From DATKYV01 sp035528275 (GTDB lineage Bacteria; Acidobacteriota; Terriglobia; UBA7540): DNA of 18,260 bases. The DNA lies in assembly GCA_035528275.1 (NCBI GenBank), contig DATKYV010000258.1:1-18260 (forward strand). Reading direction: 5' to 3'. Shown here piece by piece: positions 1 through 6,424 of the stretch; position 1 is the stretch's first letter, and every line of letters starts with the position of its first letter. A program made the translations under genes and the position numbers. The notes beneath the pieces were generated by a model. The model was not told the origin of the DNA, did not search any database, and saw nothing but the letters and a program-made list of their open reading frames with translations.

Positions 1-2
1 TG

Positions 3-713
3 CTGACCCGGAAAGAAATCTCGGAGATGGCGCGCATCGGGCGCGACCAGCGCATCGAGGTGTGTCTCTTCGTCGGCCCGCGCGCGACGTTTGAAACCGG
101 CGCGCAGACCGTTTCGACGGCCGGGAAAGTCATCGGCCTGCAACACCGTGGCGCCGACCAACTCGTTTATGCCATCGAGGACGTCCGACGCGCGTGTGAC
201 CTGGGAATCCGCAGTGTGCTTCCCGCCGACCTCGGCCTCATCTGGGTGCTGAACGAGATGAAGAAGAAGGGCGAGCTGCCGAAAAATCTGGTCATCAAGA
301 GTTCGGTGACGCTGCCGGCCGCCAATCCCGCGACGGCAAGGCTCTTCGTGCAGGCCGGCGTCTCGACGCTTAATATTCCGACAGACCTTACTCCCGCCCA
401 GGTGGGCGCGCTCCGCCAGGCGGTGGATGTCCCCATCGACATCTACATCGAGGTCCCCGACAATTTCGGCGGGTTCGTCCGCTACTACGAAATGCCGCAG
501 TTGCTCCGCGTGGGCGCGCCGATTTACTTCAAATTCGGCCTCCGCAACTCACCGGATATCTATCCTTCCGGCGTGCACATCGAAGACTTGGCGGCGAAGA
601 TGGGCCGCGAGCGCGTGCACCGGGCGCGCATCGCCCTCGAGTTTCTCGAGGAATACTCCGACGTGAAGATGTCGCCGCTGGGCAGCAAGGACTTGGGAAT
701 TCCCGAGTTGTAG
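3..713 (+). CDS. TIM-barrel protein, peptidase U32-like (3' part; 5' end outside window)
   Basis: The reading frame is open to the left edge (LTRKEISEM precedes the first internal ATG at 27), so the gene is very probably truncated by the window and its true start is not visible. About 236 residues remain, ending in TAG at 711-713. The alternating strand/helix pattern (IEVCLFVG, LGIRSVLPADLGL, LVIKSSVTLPA, GVSTLNIP, VDIYIEVPDNFGGF, APIYFKFGLRNSPDIYPSG) suggests a TIM-barrel fold. The segment with conserved-looking FKFGLRNSPDIYPSG resembles proteins annotated as U32-family peptidases or U32-like hypotheticals. I see no diagnostic catalytic residues, so the family call is tentative. There is no signal peptide in the visible part, so it is probably cytosolic. 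It is convergent with the downstream GH9 gene. Confidence 0.6.
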   Translation: MTRKEISEMARIGRDQRIEVCLFVGPRATFETGAQTVSTAGKVIGLQHRGADQLVYAIEDVRRACDLGIRSVLPADLGLIWVLNEMKKKGELPKNLVIKSSVTLPAANPATARLFVQAGVSTLNIPTDLTPAQVGALRQAVDVPIDIYIEVPDNFGGFVRYYEMPQLLRVGAPIYFKFGLRNSPDIYPSGVHIEDLAAKMGRERVHRARIALEFLEEYSDVKMSPLGSKDLGIPEL

Positions 714-730
714 TTCCGGCTACTCCACCA

Positions 731-777
731 CTCCCGGAGCAGTGCGCCACGCGTCCGACGCGGGGCGGAGTGCCGCC
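731..777. terminator. Short hairpins between convergent genes, possible weak bidirectional terminator
   Basis: Three small inverted repeats lie in the 64-bp gap between two converging stop codons: CTCC-C-GGAG (731-739), GCGTC-C-GACGC (751-761) and GGCGG-AGTG-CCGCC (764-777). The last sits directly after the GH9 stop on the minus strand. No T-tract follows any of them, so intrinsic termination is only a guess. Confidence 0.3.
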
Positions 778-2520
778 TTAGGTTATCCCCTCCAGCACCG
801 AATTCGCCCAGATATAGAAGGCCACGTGGGGGCTCCAGTACTCGCAGGTGCGCCAGTCCTGGTCGTACTCCATGTCGAGAACGGGCTCGTCGGCGGCGTT
901 CCCGGCGATGCCGTTCATGATTCCCCCCGGAATGAGACCCACATATCGGGAGTGCGGAAACGGATTGCGCATCCCCTCTCCCGTCATCAGGCAGGCGGCG
1001 AAAGGATTGGCTCCCATGATCCACTCGAGCTGGCGATAGGCGAGATCCACATATTCGCGCCTCTCGGTCAACTTGTAGGCGCGTGCCAGCACCAACGCGT
1101 GGCTCGCCAGATGACAATTCGCGCCCTGCCACCAGAACTGCTTGCGCGCCGGATGGAAGTAACGGTAAGTAAGACGTCCGGCAAGCGGCCGGTAGGTCTC
1201 GGGAGTGGGCGAACCGATGAACATCCCGAGCGGAATGATGCGGTACGCGTTCCGCTCCGACATGGGCCGGGCATACTCGTCGAGATACAACCGTACCGCA
1301 TCCAACCACTTGCTGCGGTCTTGGGCTTCGGGGAACGTCGCGTGCAGCTCCAGCAGCGCCAGCGGCGGCAGAGCCGAGTTCACGATGTCCATGAACGGTT
1401 CTTCACCATTCATCCAGAAGCCGCGCACCTGGCGCTGCTCCGCGATGAAGGTGGTGTTCTGCAGGTTCATCAGCCGGCGCCCCAGCAAATCGGCGTGATT
1501 GCGGTATTCAATGTCGCGCGTGGCGCGGTACAACTCGCAAGCCGCCATCGCCCACCAGGCCGTCTCGCTGGTTGAAGATGGCGCATCATACGCCTTCCAG
1601 GCGCGCACGCCGGCGTTGAGGCATTTTTCGGAGTACAACGCGTCGGACTTCGCGTATGACTGCGCCGCCAATCCCTGCAGGGTGGTGAAGATGGCCCCGA
1701 TATCCGAGCGCTTTGCGGTGTTGATGTAGCGATCGTCCGCCGTGCCGACGACGTTGTCGGTCCAATGATTGTCGCTGTTGTCGCCGTTCAAGCCGCCCGC
1801 CGCATCGTGCCAAATCTTCCCATCGGTGTCCTGCATTTTGAGGAAGTAACGATTACCGTACCGGACCTCTTCCAGGATTTGTTCGCGCGTGGGATCGCCC
1901 GGCCGCGGCTCCGGATTGTTGCGATAGAGATTCAGCAACGCCACGCCGTTGAGCATGGTCACGCCTATCCACTTGCGCAGGTCGCCGGCGTCGTGCCAGC
2001 CGCCGACGACGTCCACGTGCTGGCCGTTGTCTCGGCGACGCGCGTCATCCAAATGACACGCCGGATGGACCCCCGGCACCTCCACTCCGCAGCGCTGGTA
2101 GCGGTAGTAACCCACGGCCTTGGGAAGCGTTCGCCGCCAGACGTTCTCGGCGATGAAAAAGGGAACAGAGCGCTCGTTGCCGACGGTGATCTGGTACATG
2201 CCGGGGCGATTCAAATCGCTGAAGTCTGCCGTGAGGTACGGCCCAAGGTCGGCGGAGAGCGCAGTCAGGTCTCGCGTGAATTCAAATTCCTCCTCGCTCA
2301 CGTCACGGAGCGTGAAACTACGTGGCGAAGCAGGAGTCGTCGCCCGGACAACAAGAACCTTCTCGCCGACTTGGGGCCGGAAACCCAGGTGGTTGAGAGC
2401 GATCGTTGGCGCAACCGGCGCGGTCATCTTTTCAACCGGTTCTTCGCCGGGCGGGCCCTCCTGGGCACGGAGGGCGGCGGGAATGGCTGCCATGAATGCG
2501 AGAAAACTTCTTCGTTTCAT
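778..2520 (-). CDS. Secreted glycoside hydrolase family 9 (endoglucanase-like)
   Basis: This 580-residue protein is predicted to hydrolyse beta-1,4-glucans such as cellulose outside the cytoplasm. The start is the ATG at 2520, preceded by an AAAGGGGG ribosome site; it opens with MKRRSFLAFMAAIPAALRAQ, a signal peptide with a twin-arginine-like RRSFL. An upstream in-frame start would bury that signal. Residues about 38-123 form the Ig-like N-terminal domain typical of GH9 (NHLGFRP...). The catalytic (alpha/alpha)6 domain follows, with GGWHDAGD at 173-180, whose aspartates belong to the GH9 DAGD motif. E560 in CEYWSPHVAFYIWANS near the C-terminus is the candidate general acid. No dockerin or carbohydrate-binding module is visible. 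The exact substrate is unproven; some GH9 enzymes are exo-glucosaminidases or act on xyloglucan. The gene appears monocistronic, with no other polysaccharide-degrading gene beside it. Confidence 0.88.
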   Translation of the reverse strand: MKRRSFLAFMAAIPAALRAQEGPPGEEPVEKMTAPVAPTIALNHLGFRPQVGEKVLVVRATTPASPRSFTLRDVSEEEFEFTRDLTALSADLGPYLTADFSDLNRPGMYQITVGNERSVPFFIAENVWRRTLPKAVGYYRYQRCGVEVPGVHPACHLDDARRRDNGQHVDVVGGWHDAGDLRKWIGVTMLNGVALLNLYRNNPEPRPGDPTREQILEEVRYGNRYFLKMQDTDGKIWHDAAGGLNGDNSDNHWTDNVVGTADDRYINTAKRSDIGAIFTTLQGLAAQSYAKSDALYSEKCLNAGVRAWKAYDAPSSTSETAWWAMAACELYRATRDIEYRNHADLLGRRLMNLQNTTFIAEQRQVRGFWMNGEEPFMDIVNSALPPLALLELHATFPEAQDRSKWLDAVRLYLDEYARPMSERNAYRIIPLGMFIGSPTPETYRPLAGRLTYRYFHPARKQFWWQGANCHLASHALVLARAYKLTERREYVDLAYRQLEWIMGANPFAACLMTGEGMRNPFPHSRYVGLIPGGIMNGIAGNAADEPVLDMEYDQDWRTCEYWSPHVAFYIWANSVLEGIT

Positions 2521-2624
2521 ATGACCCCCTTTCGCGGACAAGAAAATACCACGACCTGCGCCACGGGGGCGGGAAGAAAGAAGGGGCAAGGAGGGCAAAT
2601 CGGTCGCGGGGACTTTGCCTTACA

Positions 2625-2632
2625 AAGTACTT
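2625..2632. promoter_or_regulatory. Palindrome AAGTACTT overlapping a -35 box (candidate operator)
   Basis: AAGTACTT is a perfect 8-bp palindrome inside ACAAAGTACTTG and overlaps the first two bases of the TTGACA box at 2631. A repressor bound there would block RNA polymerase. The winged-helix regulator encoded as the second gene of this unit is the natural candidate, giving negative autoregulation. This is inference from position only. Confidence 0.45.
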
Positions 2633-2658
2633 GACAATCCTGAAATTCCATCTATGAT
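2631..2658 (+). promoter_or_regulatory. Near-consensus sigma-70 promoter of the membrane protein/regulator pair
   Basis: TTGACA (2631-2636), a 16-bp spacer and TATGAT (2653-2658) give 11 of 12 consensus positions. A start point about 7 bp after the -10 falls at about 2665, which is the A of the ATG of the next gene. There is therefore no room for a 5' untranslated region or ribosome site, suggesting a leaderless mRNA. Confidence 0.75.
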
Positions 2659-2664
2659 GGCGCC

Positions 2665-3279
2665 ATGTTTCGCGCCCGGCACCATAATCCCCATTCTGCC
2701 AGGACCCACCAGCCCAGCGTCCATGCTGTCGAAAACCTGCGTTTCATCCGCGAAACCATGGAGCGCTCGGCATCGTTCACCGCGGTCCCGGGAAGAGGCG
2801 GGATCCTAATGGGGCTGACCGCGCTCGGCGCGGCGGCCGTGGCCGCGCAACAGGCTGGCGCCCACACCTGGCTGGTCGTCTGGGTTCTGGAAGCCGCCGT
2901 GGCGCTTCTGATCGGGGCTCTGGCCATCATCCGCAAGGCCCGCACGGCCAATCTCCCGATTCTCTCCGGCCCCAGCCGCAAGTTTGCGCTCAGCCTGGCG
3001 CCCCCGCTCGCGGCGGGAGCACTGTTGACCGTGGTCCTCTTCCGCGCCGGAATGATGGGCGCTATCCCCGGAATGTGGCTGCTGCTCTACGGTGCGGGGG
3101 TCATCGCCGGCGGATCATTCTCGGTCCGGGTGGTCCCGGTCATGGGCGTCTGCTTCATGACGGCGGGCGCGGCGGCGCTGTTCTCGCCGCCGGGCTGGGG
3201 AAATTATTACCTCGCGGCAGGGTTTGGAGGGCTGCACATCCTGTTCGGAGCCATCATCGCAAGGAGCTACGGTGGATAA
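2665..3279 (+). CDS. Six-helix integral membrane protein paired with a winged-helix regulator
   Basis: This 204-residue protein has a soluble N-terminus with AVENLRFIRETMERSASFTAVPG (residues 21-43), followed by about six hydrophobic segments near 43-63, 68-89, 107-127, 134-151, 156-174 and 180-199. I recognise the NLRFIRETMER...SFTAVPG block from uncharacterised acidobacterial membrane proteins that sit directly before a winged-helix regulator; no biochemical function is known to me. The ATG at 2665 is preferred to the internal ATG at 2758 because it keeps that N-terminal block and coincides with the predicted transcription start. The 3' end overlaps the regulator start by 8 bp, so the two are probably translationally coupled. 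A role as sensor or modulator of the regulator is plausible but unproven. Confidence 0.8.
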   Translation: MFRARHHNPHSARTHQPSVHAVENLRFIRETMERSASFTAVPGRGGILMGLTALGAAAVAAQQAGAHTWLVVWVLEAAVALLIGALAIIRKARTANLPILSGPSRKFALSLAPPLAAGALLTVVLFRAGMMGAIPGMWLLLYGAGVIAGGSFSVRVVPVMGVCFMTAGAAALFSPPGWGNYYLAAGFGGLHILFGAIIARSYGG

Positions 3280-3664
3280 ACAAGAAGCCGCCACGGCGCG
3301 TCGCAAATCGCACCTGGAGCCGGAACGCCGCCGGACGGGCGCGGCCTCGCGCCATGCCAAGGCCGGCAGGCCTCCCGATTTCGACCGCCTCATTCACGAG
3401 CGGGTCCGTTTGGGAATCATCAGCGCCCTCGCTGTGAATGCGTCGCTGAGTTTCAACGATCTGAAGAAGCTTCTGAACACAACGGACGGCAACCTGAGCG
3501 TCCACGCCCGGAAGCTCGAGGACGCGGATTACGTCGCCTGCTCCAAGCGCTTTGACGGGCGCCTTCCCAAGACCGAATACCGTCTGACAGCGACCGGGCG
3601 GCGCGCCCTGGAGCGCTACCTGGACGAGATGGAAGCGCTGATTCACGCTACGCGGGCGCGCTGA
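3272..3664 (+). CDS. Winged-helix DNA-binding transcriptional regulator (HTH_27-like)
   Basis: This 130-residue cytosolic regulator starts at the GTG at 3272, chosen because AAGGAG at 3261-3266 sits 5 nt upstream. It overlaps the preceding stop codon by 8 bp. Residues 1-35 are a basic tail rich in Arg and Lys (RRKSHLEPERRR). The winged helix covers about 38-122: FDRLIHERVRLGIISAL is the first helix, LSFNDLKKLL the second, DGNLSVHARKLEDADYV the recognition helix, and FDGRLPKTEYRLTATGRRAL the wing and following helix. This matches the PF13601-type family (winged helix DNA-binding domain), whose members often control an adjacent membrane protein. It may repress its own operon through the palindrome at 2625-2632. 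The ligand is unknown. Confidence 0.87.
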   Translation: MDKQEAATARRKSHLEPERRRTGAASRHAKAGRPPDFDRLIHERVRLGIISALAVNASLSFNDLKKLLNTTDGNLSVHARKLEDADYVACSKRFDGRLPKTEYRLTATGRRALERYLDEMEALIHATRAR

Positions 3665-3698
3665 AGCACCGCCGTCTCTTTTTTTGAGGTATGACTTT

Positions 3699-4433
3699 AT
3701 GATGCAAAGTTCTTTGATGAATTCGGCCACTCCCCTCCTGCACGTCGGGATCATCATGGACGGCAGCGGGCGCTGGGCCACGAGCCGCGGCCTGCCGCGC
3801 GAAGCCGGCCACCGCGAGGGAATGCTCGCCACCCGCCGCGTGGTCGAGGCTGCGTGGGGGATGGGTATCGGCACGCTGACCCTGTTCGCCTTTTCGGCGG
3901 AGAACTGGTGCCGGCCGCCTCGCGAGGTGGCCAACCTCCTGAAAATCTTTGAGGAATACTTCGTTTCGGAAAAGACAGTCTGGGTGGAGCAAGGTGTGTG
4001 CTTGAGCGTCATTGGCCGGCGCGACCGCCTCCCGCCTTCGCTGCTCGAGGCGGTAAATGAGGCGGAAATCTCCACGGCTGCGGGGCGCGCGCTGCGCCTG
4101 CGAATCGCCATCGACTTTTCGGGAAGGGACGCCATCGTTCGCGCCGCCGAGCGCTTGAATGGAGAGCGGCCCGCGACCCCGGAGATCTTCGCCCGGCTGC
4201 TCGGCGAGGCAACCGACAACCGCACGCCCGCTCCGGAAGTGGATCTCATCATCCGCAGCGGCGGCGAACGCCGACTGAGCGACTTCCTGCTCTGGGAAAG
4301 CGCCTACGCCGAACTCTATTTTACAGACCGGATGTGGCCCGACTTCGACGCTCAGGAGCTGGAAGGCGCGCTGCGCGAGTTTCGCGGGCGCCATCGGCGA
4401 TTCGGACGCGTGCCCGCGGCCGTCGCCGACTGA
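3699..4433 (+). CDS. uppS: cis-Prenyltransferase, divergent UppS-family isoprenyl diphosphate synthase
   Basis: The protein (244 residues) should condense isopentenyl diphosphate units onto an allylic diphosphate to make a cis-polyprenyl diphosphate, the lipid carrier precursor for envelope glycans. Family motifs are present in order: HVGIIMDGSGRWA (catalytic Asp is D21), FAFSAENW, and DLIIRSGGERRLSDFLLW with AYAELYFTDRMWPDF. The length is normal for the family. It departs from the housekeeping enzyme in three places: MDGNGRWA reads MDGSGRWA, the NYGGR block reads DFSGR (about 139-143), and RISNFLLW reads RLSDFLLW. This points to a secondary paralogue subgroup, so the product chain length may differ. 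ATG at 3699 (or 3702) is chosen over an upstream TTG because GAGG at 3686-3689 is well spaced. No cdsA, dxr or frr neighbour is present, unlike the usual uppS locus. Confidence 0.85.
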   Translation: MMQSSLMNSATPLLHVGIIMDGSGRWATSRGLPREAGHREGMLATRRVVEAAWGMGIGTLTLFAFSAENWCRPPREVANLLKIFEEYFVSEKTVWVEQGVCLSVIGRRDRLPPSLLEAVNEAEISTAAGRALRLRIAIDFSGRDAIVRAAERLNGERPATPEIFARLLGEATDNRTPAPEVDLIIRSGGERRLSDFLLWESAYAELYFTDRMWPDFDAQELEGALREFRGRHRRFGRVPAAVAD

Positions 4434-4517
4434 ACCTCCGCGAGGTCCGCTGCCGATTGGCCGGAACGGATACGCAGCCTCAACCGTGTGGCAGCAGGGT
4501 AGTCCAGGTGGTGGATC

Positions 4518-6029
4518 ATGAACGCTCGAACCAAGCTGGGACTGGGAGTGCTCGTCACCGGACTTGCGATGGGTGTGCTGGGCGACGCGCTGCTCCGCGA
4601 AGGGCCGTGGGGCTTGAATCTGTTTGTGTGGATCGCGGCCCTGGTGTTGGTCGTGTTGGCGCTAGCGGGTTGGGGCGGCGTGCGTCTCGCAGGAGGCGGC
4701 CGATGGCTGTTGATCCCCGCTCTGCTCTTCGCCGCCGCGTTCGCCTGGCGGGACTCAATCATGCTCAAGTTCCTGAGTTTTGTCGCGCTGGCGACGGCGC
4801 TGGCGCTGGCGGCCTTTCGCGCGCGCGAGGGCCAGTTGCGCGTCGCCGGAATCCTCGAGTACGCGCTGGGGATGGTCCTGTCAGGGATCATGGCCCTCAT
4901 AGGAATTCCGCTGCTCGCCTTCAACGACATCGAGTGGAAGGAAATGGGCAGCGAGGGCCGCTTGCCTCGCACCATGGCGGTTGCGCGCGGTTTTCTTTTC
5001 GCTGTTCCCCTGCTGATTATCTTCGGAAGTCTATTCATGGAGGCAGACGCGGTCTTTGAAAGCCTGGTCAAGGATATTTTCTTCATCGACCTCACAACGC
5101 TCTTATCGCACCTGTTTGTGTCTGGTTTTTTCGCCTGGGTAACGGCCGGATATCTGCGGGGCCTGCTTGTGGACACAAGCGTTCCGCTGACAGTCGGAGG
5201 ACAACCCAATTTCCTCGGGGTCGGCATTATCGAGATCGGGGTGATCCTCGGAGCGATCAATCTACTCTTCCTGTCCTTCGTCATCGTGCAATTCCGATAT
5301 CTCTTCGGCGGCCACGCCATTGTCCAGGCGACAAGCGGGCTCACTTACGCCCAGTACGCGAGGCGCGGATTTTTCGAACTCGTGGCAGTGGCGGCGTTGG
5401 TGTTACCTTTGCTACTCGGCCTGCACTGGCTGCTGCGGAAGGAAAACCCTGCGCACGAGCGCATCTTTCGCACGCTGGCGGCCGCTCAAATTGCCTTGCT
5501 CTTCGTCATCATGGCTTCAGCAGTGCAGCGGATGCGACTCTATCAAATCGAGTACGGCCTCACGGAGCTTCGCCTCTACACGCTGGCTTTCATTGGCTGG
5601 CTGGCCGTTGTGTTCCTCTGGTTCATGGCCACCGTCCTGCGCGGGCGGCGGGAGCAATTCGTTTTCGGAGCCATGGTCGCCGGTTTTCTGTCCATCGGGG
5701 CCTTACACCTGGCGAATCCTGACGCGCTCATCATCCGCACCAATCTGGCGCGTGTGGATCAGGGCCGCAGCTTTGATGCCAGGTACGCCGCCAGGCGCAG
5801 CGCCGACGCTGTGCCCGCGTTGATTGCCGGGCTGCCCCGCCTGAGCCACGAGGATCAATGCACCGTGGCGGGAATCGTTCTCCATCGTTGGTCGCCGCCC
5901 GCCTCTGCCGATTGGCGGACGTGGAATCTGGCGCGCTCGCGGGCACGGGAAAGGGTCAAGGAGATTTTGACGACTCTGCGAGCGGTGAAATCGAATTGTC
6001 CCAATGAGTCGCAGCCTGACACGGACTAG
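4518..6029 (+). CDS. DUF4173-type polytopic membrane protein
   Basis: This 503-residue inner-membrane protein has roughly a dozen hydrophobic helices spread from residue 8 to about 410. A soluble C-terminal region of about 90 residues follows, containing NPDALIIRTNLARVDQG and an Arg-rich segment. The central TYAQYARRGFFELVAVAALVLPLLL block and the ANPDALI(I/V)RTNL motif are characteristic of DUF4173 (formerly grouped with DUF4153) proteins, whose function is not established. The start ATG at 4518 has a purine-rich AGGTGG 8-13 nt upstream. It follows the prenyltransferase by 84 bp on the same strand and may share its transcript, though no promoter or terminator is evident in the gap. No enzymatic motif was recognised. 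Confidence 0.85.
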   Translation: MNARTKLGLGVLVTGLAMGVLGDALLREGPWGLNLFVWIAALVLVVLALAGWGGVRLAGGGRWLLIPALLFAAAFAWRDSIMLKFLSFVALATALALAAFRAREGQLRVAGILEYALGMVLSGIMALIGIPLLAFNDIEWKEMGSEGRLPRTMAVARGFLFAVPLLIIFGSLFMEADAVFESLVKDIFFIDLTTLLSHLFVSGFFAWVTAGYLRGLLVDTSVPLTVGGQPNFLGVGIIEIGVILGAINLLFLSFVIVQFRYLFGGHAIVQATSGLTYAQYARRGFFELVAVAALVLPLLLGLHWLLRKENPAHERIFRTLAAAQIALLFVIMASAVQRMRLYQIEYGLTELRLYTLAFIGWLAVVFLWFMATVLRGRREQFVFGAMVAGFLSIGALHLANPDALIIRTNLARVDQGRSFDARYAARRSADAVPALIAGLPRLSHEDQCTVAGIVLHRWSPPASADWRTWNLARSRARERVKEILTTLRAVKSNCPNESQPDTD

Positions 6030-6125
6030 GCGAATGCCAGGCGGACCGGCGCAAGACAGCCGGCCCATCGCTTATCCAGGTTGAAAACTGAGAGCGGTTG
6101 GGAAGGTCTGAAAACGGAGCGGCCG

Positions 6126-6338
6126 CTACGACTTTCGCGGCATGAAGTGGTAGACGTAAACGCCGCCGATGATGATGAGCAGCGCGCCCCACCAGATGGC
6201 CGGGCGCAGGTTGCCGAGCACGGTTGTAGGCGGCTCGGAGAATTCGTAGATCCCGGTGGCCAAAATCAGCACGCCGTAAATCAACAGAAGCACGCCGACG
6301 AAGAACCAGACGGGAATGATGTGATGTTCTTCACCCAT
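6126..6338 (-). CDS. Small two-helix membrane protein, last gene of the pentose operon
   Basis: This 70-residue protein has two transmembrane helices (about 9-30 and 47-65) joined by a short polar loop (EFSEPPTTVLGNLRP); both ends are probably cytosolic, with the basic tail MPRKS. An AGGGAG ribosome site lies 6 nt before the ATG at 6338, supporting translation. It lies 82 bp after the symporter on the same strand, separated by a strong palindrome, and probably shares its mRNA. It could be an accessory subunit of the transporter, but no homologue of known function is recognised. Confidence 0.75.
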   Translation of the reverse strand: MGEEHHIIPVWFFVGVLLLIYGVLILATGIYEFSEPPTTVLGNLRPAIWWGALLIIIGGVYVYHFMPRKS

Positions 6339-6368
6339 AAGAAACTCCCTTTCGCCGCGAAAAGGCCG

Positions 6369-6424
6369 TAGACCCCGCTCCGCCCCGGCATGCCGGGGGG
6401 CTGCGGCTCCGGGGTCCGCGCTAC
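6369..6424. repeat. Nested palindromic repeat bordered by GTAG/CTAC
   Basis: The inner part CCCCGGCA-TGCCGGGG (6383-6398) is a perfect 16-bp palindrome. The outer arms GACCCCG (6371-6377) and CGGGGTC (6410-6416) pair around it. The element is bordered by GTAG (6369-6372) and GCGCTAC (6418-6424). The symporter stop codon (TAG, 6423-6421) lies inside the right border. In mRNA it would fold into a strong intercistronic hairpin, which could stabilise the upstream message or dampen expression of the last gene. The border resembles that of the palindrome ending at 18168. Confidence 0.75.

Noticed and set aside
742..1575. Plus-strand open frame opposite the GH9 gene, and a similar one at 1765-2634
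   Set aside because: Both lie opposite a gene with clear catalytic motifs and have shadow-like composition.
2521..2598. N-terminal extension of the GH9 protein to an upstream in-frame start
   Set aside because: It would place 26 non-conserved residues before an obvious signal peptide; the ATG at 2520 has its own ribosome site.
6030..6125. Terminator between the converging DUF4173 gene and the small membrane protein gene
   Set aside because: Only weak 5-bp arms (CCGGC/GCCGG) and no T-tract are visible; I see no clear signal in this gap.
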